From positions 1 through 32,478 of the forward strand of contig JAJYJP010000002.1 in the NCBI GenBank assembly GCA_021789395.1: 32,478 nt of DNA, read 5' to 3'. Shown one piece after another: positions 1 to 7,392 of this stretch. Within the stretch, counting starts at the first letter, position 1, and each line of letters starts with the position of its first letter. Below the pieces are notes generated by a model. That model saw only the letters and a program-made list of their open reading frames with translations. It ran no database searches and was not told the origin of the DNA. The position numbers and the translations under genes are program-made. This DNA comes from a bacterium. Lineage in GTDB: Bacteria; Patescibacteriota; Minisyncoccia; Moranbacterales; UBA2206.

Positions 1-1084
1 CAGTCGAAAGTTTGGAAACATAAGGATCGTAAATTACGACTTCCGCGCCGCGGTTTTTCAATTCTTCGATTATGATGAGCGCCGGACTTTCGCGCAGATC
101 GCCGACGTTAGCCTTGTAAGAAACACCCAAAACGCCGATTTTGGTTCCTTTGATAGTTTTGCCGACAGTATTCAACAGGTCCTGAAGCAGTTCGACCGTA
201 TAAAACGGCATGTGGTTGTTGATGTTGCGGGCAGTCTGCAGAAATTTATGATCAAAATCGTATTCTTTGCCTTTTTCGATCATGTAGTACGGATCGACCG
301 GAATGCAGTGTCCGCCCACGCCGCAACTTGGCCAATGCGCCATAAAAGCGTACGGCTTGGTTGAAGCGCCTCGAATGACATTGGTCACATCGATTCCGAG
401 CTTGCTGAGCGACATCGCCAATTCGTTAACAAAGGCAATATTGACATCGCGGAAAGAATTTTCCAAAATTTTTACCGCTTCGGCTTCACGGATCGATTCC
501 ATCGGCATGATTTCCGCATCCACGATGCTTTCATAAAATTCTTTGGTCATTTTTAAGCCCTCTTCATCCAAAGACCCGACGACTCTCGGAATGTTTCCCA
601 CGTTCCATTTCGGGTCGCCCGGATTGACGCGTTCCGGACAATGGGAGAGATGGAAATCTTTGCCTACCTGAAATCCGGCTTCTGCAAAAATTGGCAAAAC
701 CACATCTTCACTCACACCTGGATTGACGGTCGACTCTAAAACGACCAAAGCGCCCTTTGGCATATTTTCCGCGACCGTCTTGGACGCGCCAATCACCGGA
801 CCCAGATCCGGCAAATAACTCTCATTGACTGGCGTTGGCACGCAGATGAGATAAATATCCTGGTTCTTTATGTCATTGGTGTTGCTGGTGGATTTTATTT
901 TTATTTCCGGCAACAATTTTTCCAAAAATTCTTCTCTGAAAGGGCTTTTGCCTTCTTTGATCTTTGTCAGTTTAGACTCATCCGTATCGAAACCCGTAAC
1001 TTCGTAACCTTTTTTGGCGCAGACTGCCGCCAGCGGCAGACCGACATAGCCCAGACCTACGACGCAGACTTTTTTATCTTTCAT
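1..1084 (-). CDS. UDP-sugar 6-dehydrogenase (UDP-ManNAc/UDP-GlcNAc type), C-terminus cut by window edge
   Basis: This NAD-dependent enzyme oxidises C6 of a UDP-hexose to a UDP-uronic acid for surface polysaccharide synthesis. The 361 visible codons start at ATG 1084. The Rossmann motif GLGYVGLPLA lies near residues 10-19. The catalytic cysteine is in GVGGHCIPVDPYY (Cys260), and the C-terminal domain motif GVSYKANVGDLRESPAL is present. These motifs fit the WbpA/WecC-like branch that acts on N-acetylhexosamines better than plain UDP-glucose dehydrogenase, but the exact sugar is inference. The 3' end lies beyond base 1. The gene is divergent from the glycosyltransferase at 1168 and has its own promoter (1120-1148). 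A WecG-type transferase at 21987-22709, whose family often uses ManNAc-derived donors, could belong to the same pathway. Confidence 0.93.
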   Translation of the reverse strand, partial: MKDKKVCVVGLGYVGLPLAAVCAKKGYEVTGFDTDESKLTKIKEGKSPFREEFLEKLLPEIKIKSTSNTNDIKNQDIYLICVPTPVNESYLPDLGPVIGASKTVAENMPKGALVVLESTVNPGVSEDVVLPIFAEAGFQVGKDFHLSHCPERVNPGDPKWNVGNIPRVVGSLDEEGLKMTKEFYESIVDAEIMPMESIREAEAVKILENSFRDVNIAFVNELAMSLSKLGIDVTNVIRGASTKPYAFMAHWPSCGVGGHCIPVDPYYMIEKGKEYDFDHKFLQTARNINNHMPFYTVELLQDLLNTVGKTIKGTKIGVLGVSYKANVGDLRESPALIIIEELKNRGAEVVIYDPYVSKLST

Positions 1085-1119
1085 GTTTTTTCTTATTTAA
1101 GTTTTATGATTCGTTTGTA

Positions 1120-1148
1120 ATTATAGGTTAGTTTTTATTTTCTTTCAA
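1120..1148 (-). promoter_or_regulatory. Sigma-70-type promoter of the UDP-sugar dehydrogenase
   Basis: On the minus strand TTGAAA (1148-1143) is followed after 17 nt by TATAAT (1125-1120). Transcription would start near 1113, leaving a leader of about 29 nt before ATG 1084. No Shine-Dalgarno sequence is visible in that leader. Confidence 0.65.
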
Positions 1149-1155
1149 ATTAAGC

Positions 1156-1161
1156 TATAAT
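1156..1161 (+). promoter_or_regulatory. -10 box of the GT4 gene, leaderless arrangement
   Basis: A perfect TATAAT ends 6 nt before ATG 1168, so transcription should start at or next to the start codon. No good -35 hexamer is visible at the usual distance. Its position agrees with other genes in this window. Confidence 0.6.
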
Positions 1162-1167
1162 GGCGAT

Positions 1168-2334
1168 ATGCGTATCGGAATCAATGCCTCATTTGTCCGT
1201 AAACCGAACACCGGCATCGGACAAGTGACGATTAACTTTCTTAAAGAACTGGCCAAGCAAAAAACCGACCATGATTTTATCTTGTATCTCGAAGAGGATT
1301 TGCCCAAAAATTTCGACCTTCCCGACAACTTCCGGAAACGTTTTTTCTTGCCGGCATATCGGCGCGACGACCTAATCCGGAAAATTTGGTGGGAAAAATA
1401 CCTGCTGCCCAAAAAAATACGCGATGATGATTGCGATATATTCATCAGCCTGTATCAGTCCGCGACTATTGTTGATGAACCGGCCTGGCACATCATGATC
1501 GTCCACGATATCATTCCAAAACTTTTTCCGGAATACCTCAACAACCTGAGAAAAAAAATTTATTGGCAGCTGACAGAAGATGCAATCAAGAATGCTGACA
1601 AGATCGTTGCCGTTTCCAAACGGACGGAAAAAGATCTCATTCAGCATCTCGGTTTGGACGGCGAAAGAATAACGATAAGCTATAATGATGTCGACGAAAT
1701 TTATAAGAGAGAAATTTCTCCCGAGAAAGAACAGGAAGTTTTGCAAAAATATAAACTTAAACCAGGCTATATCTACAACGGCGGGGGGCTGGAAGTCCGC
1801 AAAAATACCGAGGGCCTCATCCGGGCATACAAGTTTCTTCTGGAAAAAAATAAGAATGAATGTTTCGTGCATGAATTGCCCAAGCTGGCCATTTCCGGAA
1901 AACTGCTGCCGCAACTGGCGCCCCTGGCAACCGATGTGGAAAAATTAGTTAAAGAATTGAACCTGACCCAGCACGTTCTGCTTTTGGATTTTGTTCCGCA
2001 GGAAGATTTGCCGGCGCTCTATAAAAACGCGGTCGTGTTTATCTATCCATCTTTCTACGAGGGCTTCGGCCTTCCGGTTCTGGAAGCAATGAATGTCGGA
2101 ACGCCTGCCATAACTTCCAAAGTTTCTTCTTTGCCGGAAGTCGGAGGAGATGGTGTCCTATATTGTGATCCTGACGACATCAAAGATATGGCCATGGTGA
2201 TGAAAAACGTTTTATTGAATAAAGATCTGCGTAAAACTCTCGCGCACAGAGGCAAGGAGCGCGCCAAAAACTTTAACTGGGATAAATTCGTCAAAAAGAT
2301 TCTCAATTTAATCCAAAATGAAACCACTGCTTAA
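1168..2334 (+). CDS. GT4-family glycosyltransferase
   Basis: This is a 388-residue retaining glycosyltransferase of the GT-B fold that transfers a sugar from a nucleotide-sugar donor to a growing glycan on the cytoplasmic side of the membrane. The N-terminus MRIGINASF with a glycine-rich NTGIGQ loop is the acceptor domain. YNGGGLEVRKN begins the donor domain. FYEGFGLPVLE supplies the EX7E pair (Glu298 and Glu306) that contacts the donor phosphates. There is no signal peptide or membrane segment. The ATG at 1168 is supported by a TATAAT just upstream. The 3' end overlaps the O-antigen ligase gene by 17 bases, so they are cotranscribed. Sugar specificity cannot be read; many relatives are mannosyltransferases. 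Confidence 0.92.
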   Translation: MRIGINASFVRKPNTGIGQVTINFLKELAKQKTDHDFILYLEEDLPKNFDLPDNFRKRFFLPAYRRDDLIRKIWWEKYLLPKKIRDDDCDIFISLYQSATIVDEPAWHIMIVHDIIPKLFPEYLNNLRKKIYWQLTEDAIKNADKIVAVSKRTEKDLIQHLGLDGERITISYNDVDEIYKREISPEKEQEVLQKYKLKPGYIYNGGGLEVRKNTEGLIRAYKFLLEKNKNECFVHELPKLAISGKLLPQLAPLATDVEKLVKELNLTQHVLLLDFVPQEDLPALYKNAVVFIYPSFYEGFGLPVLEAMNVGTPAITSKVSSLPEVGGDGVLYCDPDDIKDMAMVMKNVLLNKDLRKTLAHRGKERAKNFNWDKFVKKILNLIQNETTA

Positions 2335-3943
2335 AAATTTTTTCCAAAAATTCAAAGGGACATATGCGTATCTGTTGTTGGCCAATATCTTTCTAGTTGC
2401 TTTGCTGATCCTCCTTTCCAATTTGAACATTTTGCCGATCCCTGATTTCGGCGATTTTATTTTTTTCCTGATTATCGGCCTGGCTTTTGCCCTGTACCGT
2501 CCCGGTTGGAGCTTTTTGTTTTTTATCGGAACAACCGCGCTGGAAAATATCAACATCGCTCCCAAAGAGCTGGGAATCGCGGTGCGTCCGTACCAATTTT
2601 TCGGTGCGCTGACGCTTCTGGCAGTTCTGATAAAACTGCCGTCGAAAAAAATAAACTTTAAACTGCCGAGATTTGGTTGGAACGACCTTTTCGTCGCCAT
2701 CTTCATAATTGCCGGATTTTTCAGCGCCCTGGGTTCTTCGATCAACAAAACAGCCAGTCTGAAACTTTCCGTCATCGCCCTTTCATTCGCCGCCCTATAC
2801 TTCCTTGCCAGGATCTTTATCCAGAATTTCGAGGATCTTAAAAAAATCATTCCGATTTTCCTAAGCTCTTCGCTGGTCGTCCTGATCTACGGGATCTGGC
2901 AAAATATCCGTTTTGCCGAAGGATTTTATTCTTTCGAAGTCATGCCCGGGCGTCCCAACGCGACATTTACCGAAGCCGACTGGTACGGAATCTTCTTGGC
3001 ATTTCTGTTGGCTATTATTTATTCGTTGATATACTTTTTTAACATGGAGAGTGAGAAAGTCAGCCCCAAAATTCCAAATTTCAAATTTAAAATTTCAAAT
3101 CTGATCCAAAATTCGAATTTCGAAATTCAATTTTTTTTCTTGCATATTCTACTCATAATTTCATACATTTCTTTGATCTTGACCGTTTCCCGTTCCGCTT
3201 GGCTCGGTGCGTTTGCCATAACTTTTATTTTCTTGCTTATAATTCTCACCGATTTGAAATTTGATTTGAAAAAATGGGATTGGAAATATTTTTGGCAGAC
3301 ACTCAGAAATCTTGCGATTGCGGGAATTTTAAGCTTCGGCATAATTTACCTGTTCAACTTGACGACCTTCCAACTTGGGAACCGAGTTCAAAGCACAGCT
3401 TCCGGTTTGCAGCAAATCACAGTTGCTTGCAAAACCGATATTGCGCTGCCGCAAAAAATAGGCGATGTCTCACAATTGGCGCCGTATGGTTGCCAGCACA
3501 TAAATTTGCAGGACATCGCCAAAGATGAAACACAAGGACTTTTCGTTAAAGAAATATATCGCATTGATCCCAATGTCAACATCCGCAGCGTGATTTATCA
3601 AAGGTCCTGGCAGGAAATAAAAACTCATCCGGTCCTGGGAATCGGCTGGGGAAATATCAGCAAAATTCTCGGCAAAGACGAGCATGGCAACGGCCTTAAT
3701 TCCAGCAATATCTTTTTAGAAACCTGGTTAGGCGCAGGCATCCTGGGACTCATCGCTCTTGTTTTGTTCATTTTTTACATCATTATCGAAACAATCAAAC
3801 ATTTCCGGAAAAATGATGGCAAAGAAAAATCCGCCGGTTTATTTTTTCTGCTGGGAATCCTTGCCTTGATAATCCCCAACTTTTTCAACGCCGGAATTTT
3901 TTTGGCGATCCTTTGGGCATTTTTCGGAATAACTACTATATAA
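2318..3943 (+). CDS. O-antigen ligase/polymerase-like membrane protein (WaaL/Wzy family)
   Basis: This 541-residue polytopic membrane protein has roughly ten or more hydrophobic segments. The family transfers or polymerises lipid-linked glycan chains on the outer face of the membrane. Family-like features are SRSAWLG in the central hydrophobic block and, after a large extracytoplasmic loop (about residues 350-420), RSVIYQRSWQEIKTHPVLG-I-G-W-G, which resembles the R...W....P..G.G.G signature of the Wzy_C domain. It overlaps the upstream GT4 gene and is followed 7 nt later by a second GT4 gene, consistent with a polysaccharide operon. Between TM segments at about residues 249-270 there is an unusual AT-rich, repeat-like insert (see findings). 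Ligase and polymerase cannot be told apart by sequence alone. Confidence 0.85.
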   Translation: MKPLLKNFFQKFKGTYAYLLLANIFLVALLILLSNLNILPIPDFGDFIFFLIIGLAFALYRPGWSFLFFIGTTALENINIAPKELGIAVRPYQFFGALTLLAVLIKLPSKKINFKLPRFGWNDLFVAIFIIAGFFSALGSSINKTASLKLSVIALSFAALYFLARIFIQNFEDLKKIIPIFLSSSLVVLIYGIWQNIRFAEGFYSFEVMPGRPNATFTEADWYGIFLAFLLAIIYSLIYFFNMESEKVSPKIPNFKFKISNLIQNSNFEIQFFFLHILLIISYISLILTVSRSAWLGAFAITFIFLLIILTDLKFDLKKWDWKYFWQTLRNLAIAGILSFGIIYLFNLTTFQLGNRVQSTASGLQQITVACKTDIALPQKIGDVSQLAPYGCQHINLQDIAKDETQGLFVKEIYRIDPNVNIRSVIYQRSWQEIKTHPVLGIGWGNISKILGKDEHGNGLNSSNIFLETWLGAGILGLIALVLFIFYIIIETIKHFRKNDGKEKSAGLFFLLGILALIIPNFFNAGIFLAILWAFFGITTI

Positions 3944-3950
3944 ATTAATT

Positions 3951-5087
3951 ATGAAGATTGGAATCGACATCAGGAATATCGGAAAAAAACGGACAGGGGA
4001 CGAGGTCGTATTTTTTAATATTGTAAAGCATCTGGCTCTCTTGGACAGCACGGAGAATTACATTTTATTTACCGACATCTCCGATCAAAAAATTCTTACA
4101 GAAATCAAAGAGGCGTTAGGAATTACTAACAAACCTAATTTTCAAATCGTATCCTTGAAAGCGCGCAATAAGTTCGACTGGAACCTGCGCGTATTGCCGG
4201 CTTATTTGCGGAAAAATCCCGTCGATATCTACCAAACGCAATACATAACGCCGCTTTTTGTTCCAAGAAAAATCAAAATCGCAACTATTGTTCACGACAT
4301 ATCGTTTACTAAATATCCGCAATTCATCAAATGGTCGGATTTGTTTTTTCTAAAATTATTCATTCCATTGAGCTTGAGAAGAGCAAACAAGATTATCGGG
4401 GTATCGGAATTTACCCGCGATGAAATTATCAACTACTACAAGATCGATCCTGAAAAAATTGATTTTATCCATAATGCCGTCGGAGATAACTTTCTAAAAG
4501 AATCGTCCAAAGAAGAGCTGGAAGCAGTCAGGAAAAAATACGCTCTGCCGCCAAAGTTCATTTTATACATCGGCACATTGCAACCGAGAAAAAATTTGCC
4601 GACACTGATAGAGGCCTATGCCGAAGCGATTAAAAATAAAGATGAGATAAAATTAGTTTTGGCTGGCGGAAAAGGACACAATTTCGATCCGAAGATCGAC
4701 AACACGATTGAAAAATATGATTTGAAAAACGACGTGCTCTTGCCGGGCTATATCGACGAAAAAGACAAGTCGGCCATTTTTCACCTCGCCCATGTTTTCT
4801 GCTTTCCGTCCTTCTATGAAGGTTTTGGCATTCCAGTTTTGGAAGCGATGACACTAGGCGTTCCCGTGTTAGCCTCGAATATCCCGCCGCACGAAGAAGT
4901 CGCCGCCGGATCAGCCTTGTTGTTCGATGTCCGAAACAATAGAGATATGGAAAAAAAGCTGGCACAGCTGTGTACTGACGATAATTTGCGCAAAGATCTT
5001 TCTGAAAAAGAAAAACGACAAGCGCAGAATTTTTCCTGGAGCAAAACTGCAAAAAAAATTCTCAATATTTACAAAAACCTCGAATAA
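3951..5087 (+). CDS. GT4-family glycosyltransferase (mannosyltransferase-like)
   Basis: This is a 378-residue cytoplasmic GT-B glycosyltransferase. The N-terminal domain starts MKIGIDIRNIGKKRTGDEV and includes IVHDISF; the donor domain starts at LYIGTLQPRKNLPTLIEAY. The EX7E motif is FYEGFGIPVLE (Glu290 and Glu298), followed by GVPVLASNIPPHEEVAAGSA, close to the WbaZ/mannosyltransferase type. It begins 7 nt after the O-antigen ligase stop. A TATAAA (3939-3944) ends 6 nt before the ATG, the same geometry as other leaderless genes here, so a secondary internal start is possible. It is a paralogue in outline of the gene at 1168 but clearly diverged. Sugar specificity is inference. Confidence 0.92.
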   Translation: MKIGIDIRNIGKKRTGDEVVFFNIVKHLALLDSTENYILFTDISDQKILTEIKEALGITNKPNFQIVSLKARNKFDWNLRVLPAYLRKNPVDIYQTQYITPLFVPRKIKIATIVHDISFTKYPQFIKWSDLFFLKLFIPLSLRRANKIIGVSEFTRDEIINYYKIDPEKIDFIHNAVGDNFLKESSKEELEAVRKKYALPPKFILYIGTLQPRKNLPTLIEAYAEAIKNKDEIKLVLAGGKGHNFDPKIDNTIEKYDLKNDVLLPGYIDEKDKSAIFHLAHVFCFPSFYEGFGIPVLEAMTLGVPVLASNIPPHEEVAAGSALLFDVRNNRDMEKKLAQLCTDDNLRKDLSEKEKRQAQNFSWSKTAKKILNIYKNLE

Positions 5088-5107
5088 TGGCGTTGCATTG
5101 CGTGAAA

Positions 5108-5136
5108 TTGACCGTACGCGATAAAATTAGTACAAT
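5108..5136 (+). promoter_or_regulatory. Sigma-70-type promoter of the LCP gene
   Basis: TTGACC (5108-5113), a 17-nt spacer and TACAAT (5131-5136) form a near-consensus promoter. The start site would be near 5143, giving a leader of about 26 nt before ATG 5169, without a recognisable Shine-Dalgarno sequence. Confidence 0.65.
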
Positions 5137-5168
5137 GATTAAAGTTTATAAAAAATAAAATTAAACCG

Positions 5169-6491
5169 ATGAATTTAGTTAATAGGGGAAACGGCAAAGA
5201 AAAAAAGGCCGTCAAATTTTATAAGAAAAAATGGGTCATTGCTGTCAGCAGTATCATCATTCTGATTTTAATCATTGTGGGAGTGATTGCCTGGAAGACC
5301 GGCTCAATTCTGAGCAAGATGTCAGTCAATGGAGGCAGTTTATTTTCCAACCTGTCCCATTCCTTGCCGGGAGCAAATAACCAGCTCAAGGGTGAAGCCG
5401 ACGGACGAATCAATGTTTTAGTTCTAGGAATGCGCGGCGCGGACGATCCAAACGGAGGAACGCTTTCTGACAGCGAAGAAGTTGTCAGTATCGAACCAAA
5501 AGCAGATAAAGTTTCCATGATTTCCATTCCGCGCGATCTTTATGTCGACAACCCGGTAACCGGCACCAAGACGAAATTAAACGATGTTTATGCTGCCGGA
5601 GAACAAAAAGGCACCGGACAGGGAATAAAGTATGCCGAACAAGAGTTCAGTGAAATTACCGGCCAGACAATCGATTATACAGTGGTCGTCAATTATACCG
5701 CTTTCACCGACTTATTAAACGAAATCGGGGGAGTGACAGTAACTTTGGACAAACCGTTTGAAGAATCAGTCCAATTCAACCAGCCACACGTGTGTGATTC
5801 TTTCTTTAATGTCCCCACCGGACAATGGGAAAATAAAATCGTCAAGCACCACGTCCGCGGAGTTGAAGTTTCAAGAAAAGTTCCGATGTATCCGCTCTGT
5901 ACCGCACCGAAAGATACTGAGGAGTGTGGAGGTGATTTTAAATTACCAGCCGGAACTCAGACGCTTAATGCAGCACAGGCTCTTTGTTACGCTCGCGCCC
6001 GCGAAACTTCCGATGACTTTGCCCGTTCCGCGCGCCAGCAACAAATCATCAAAGCGGTCGAGAGCAAACTCTTGAGCGCCGGAACCCTGACGAATTTTTC
6101 CAAATTGAACAGTATCCTAGACAGTCTCGGCAACAATGTCCAGACCGATCTGCAACCTTGGGAAATGAAACGACTGTTTGAAATATACACTCAGATGAAA
6201 AATTTCACCCTCTACCAACGAGTGCTCGACACCAGCAACGATCCCGAGGTAGGATTGCTTGTCGGAAAATCTGATCCAGTCGCTGGAGACATCCTACTTC
6301 CGAAGAGCGGCAATTATGATCAGATCCAAAATTTATTCAAAAACATCTTCAATCTCTCGCCCAAGGAAGCCAACGCTCCATCAGACACGGTTGTAAATCC
6401 TGCGTCAGCCACAAGTTCAAGTTCGACAACCGCAACTGCCGCACAGCAATCTTCCAGCACCCAAGCGCAAACAACCAACTCAGCGCAATAA
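5169..6491 (+). CDS. LytR-CpsA-Psr (LCP) family cell-wall glycopolymer transferase
   Basis: LCP proteins transfer lipid-linked glycopolymers onto peptidoglycan or a related acceptor outside the membrane. The 440 residues show a short basic cytoplasmic tail, one membrane anchor (about 22-42), then the LCP core: INVLVLGMRG (81-90), IPRDLYV with Arg122, LNDVYAAG, VVNYTAFTDLLNEIGGV, and ARARETSDDFARSARQQ (Arg275-Arg289 region), which carries conserved arginines that bind the pyrophosphate lipid. An insert of about 55 residues before the last motif and the motif itself contain four cysteines (209, 244, 253, 273). The last 40 residues are a Ser/Thr/Ala/Gln-rich tail. It follows the glycosyltransferase operon but has its own promoter. 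Its place next to the O-antigen ligase suggests it handles the same glycan. Confidence 0.93.
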   Translation: MNLVNRGNGKEKKAVKFYKKKWVIAVSSIIILILIIVGVIAWKTGSILSKMSVNGGSLFSNLSHSLPGANNQLKGEADGRINVLVLGMRGADDPNGGTLSDSEEVVSIEPKADKVSMISIPRDLYVDNPVTGTKTKLNDVYAAGEQKGTGQGIKYAEQEFSEITGQTIDYTVVVNYTAFTDLLNEIGGVTVTLDKPFEESVQFNQPHVCDSFFNVPTGQWENKIVKHHVRGVEVSRKVPMYPLCTAPKDTEECGGDFKLPAGTQTLNAAQALCYARARETSDDFARSARQQQIIKAVESKLLSAGTLTNFSKLNSILDSLGNNVQTDLQPWEMKRLFEIYTQMKNFTLYQRVLDTSNDPEVGLLVGKSDPVAGDILLPKSGNYDQIQNLFKNIFNLSPKEANAPSDTVVNPASATSSSSTTATAAQQSSSTQAQTTNSAQ

Positions 6492-6520
6492 AAAAATTAT
6501 GACTGTGGATGGAAAATAAA

Positions 6521-6561
6521 AGGAAACGGTGGGCAATTCTATTTTATGCTTACCGCTTCCT
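6521..6561 (+). other. Imperfect hairpin between the LCP and GT2 genes
   Basis: AGGAAACGGT (6521-6530) pairs with ACCGCTTCCT (6552-6561) with one mismatch, and GCA/TGC can extend it inward. There is no T-tract after it, so it is not a standard terminator. It lies just upstream of the chosen GT2 start and may be an attenuator, a stabilising structure or chance. Confidence 0.35.
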
Positions 6562-6582
6562 GATAATTGGCCGGAATTCTTT

Positions 6583-7392
6583 ATGAAGCTTTCAATCATC
6601 ATTACAAGCTACAAAAATCCCGATCTGCTCAGGGTTTGCATCGATTCCGTAAAAAATAATTATACCGGGACCGATTATGAAATCCTTGTGGCCGACAGCG
6701 CGACCGAAGAAAAAACCGAACTGATGATGAAGGAGGATTATCCGGAAATAAAATTTTTTCCTTTCCAAGAAAACGTCGGTTTTCAACACCTGATCAAAAA
6801 AGCATATGGAGAAAGCGAGGGCGAGTTCATTTTGATTTTGAACGGCGACATCATTGCAAAAAAAGATTCGATCGAAAATCTGCTAAATTACATCGAAAAA
6901 AATCCTCAGGTCGGAATTGTCGGGCCTCAGCTTCTAAATTTCAATGAAACTCTGCAGTATTCCTGTTTCCGTTTCTATACTCCGCTAACAATAATTTACC
7001 GGCGCACCTTTTTAGGAAAATTTGCATTCGCCAAAAAAAACGTCGATAAATTTTTAATGAAAAATTTCGACCACGCGACAAAAAAGGAAGTTGATTGGCT
7101 GATGGGATCCGCATTGATGACTTCGCACAAAGCCGTTGAAAAAGTAGGACTGATGGATGGTCGATTTAAGATGTACATGGAGGATACCGATTGGTGTCGA
7201 AGATTTTGGGAAAACGGCTATAAGGTTGTATATTTTCCCAATTCTCAAATGTACCATTATCACGGACGCGGCTCGGCCGGGAAAGGCGCTCTCAAACTTC
7301 TTTTGTCAAACCGACTGACCTGGATCCATATTTCAAGCGCTATAAAATATTTTATAAAATATGCAGGAAAACAACTCCCCACACACAACTAA
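6583..7392 (+). CDS. GT2-family glycosyltransferase (rhamnosyltransferase-like)
   Basis: This 269-residue inverting GT-A glycosyltransferase adds a sugar to a glycan at the cytoplasmic membrane face. I start it at ATG 6583 (MKLSIIITSYKNPDLL) because GT2 domains begin exactly there; the GTG at 6529 would add 18 residues unlike the family. The nucleotide-binding part includes LVADSATEEKT, and LNGDI is the DXD-like metal site. MGSALMTSHKAVEKVG and MYMEDTDWCRRFWENGYKV match the rhamnosyltransferase-like subgroup, where the ED pair holds the catalytic base. No membrane segment is visible. Its end overlaps the S41 protease gene by 32 bases, so the two are cotranscribed. Donor and acceptor are not readable. 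Confidence 0.9.
   Translation: MKLSIIITSYKNPDLLRVCIDSVKNNYTGTDYEILVADSATEEKTELMMKEDYPEIKFFPFQENVGFQHLIKKAYGESEGEFILILNGDIIAKKDSIENLLNYIEKNPQVGIVGPQLLNFNETLQYSCFRFYTPLTIIYRRTFLGKFAFAKKNVDKFLMKNFDHATKKEVDWLMGSALMTSHKAVEKVGLMDGRFKMYMEDTDWCRRFWENGYKVVYFPNSQMYHYHGRGSAGKGALKLLLSNRLTWIHISSAIKYFIKYAGKQLPTHN

Noticed and set aside
303..536. A 77-codon plus-strand frame in the dehydrogenase gene
   Set aside because: It is the reverse complement of the dehydrogenase active-site region, which has clear family motifs.
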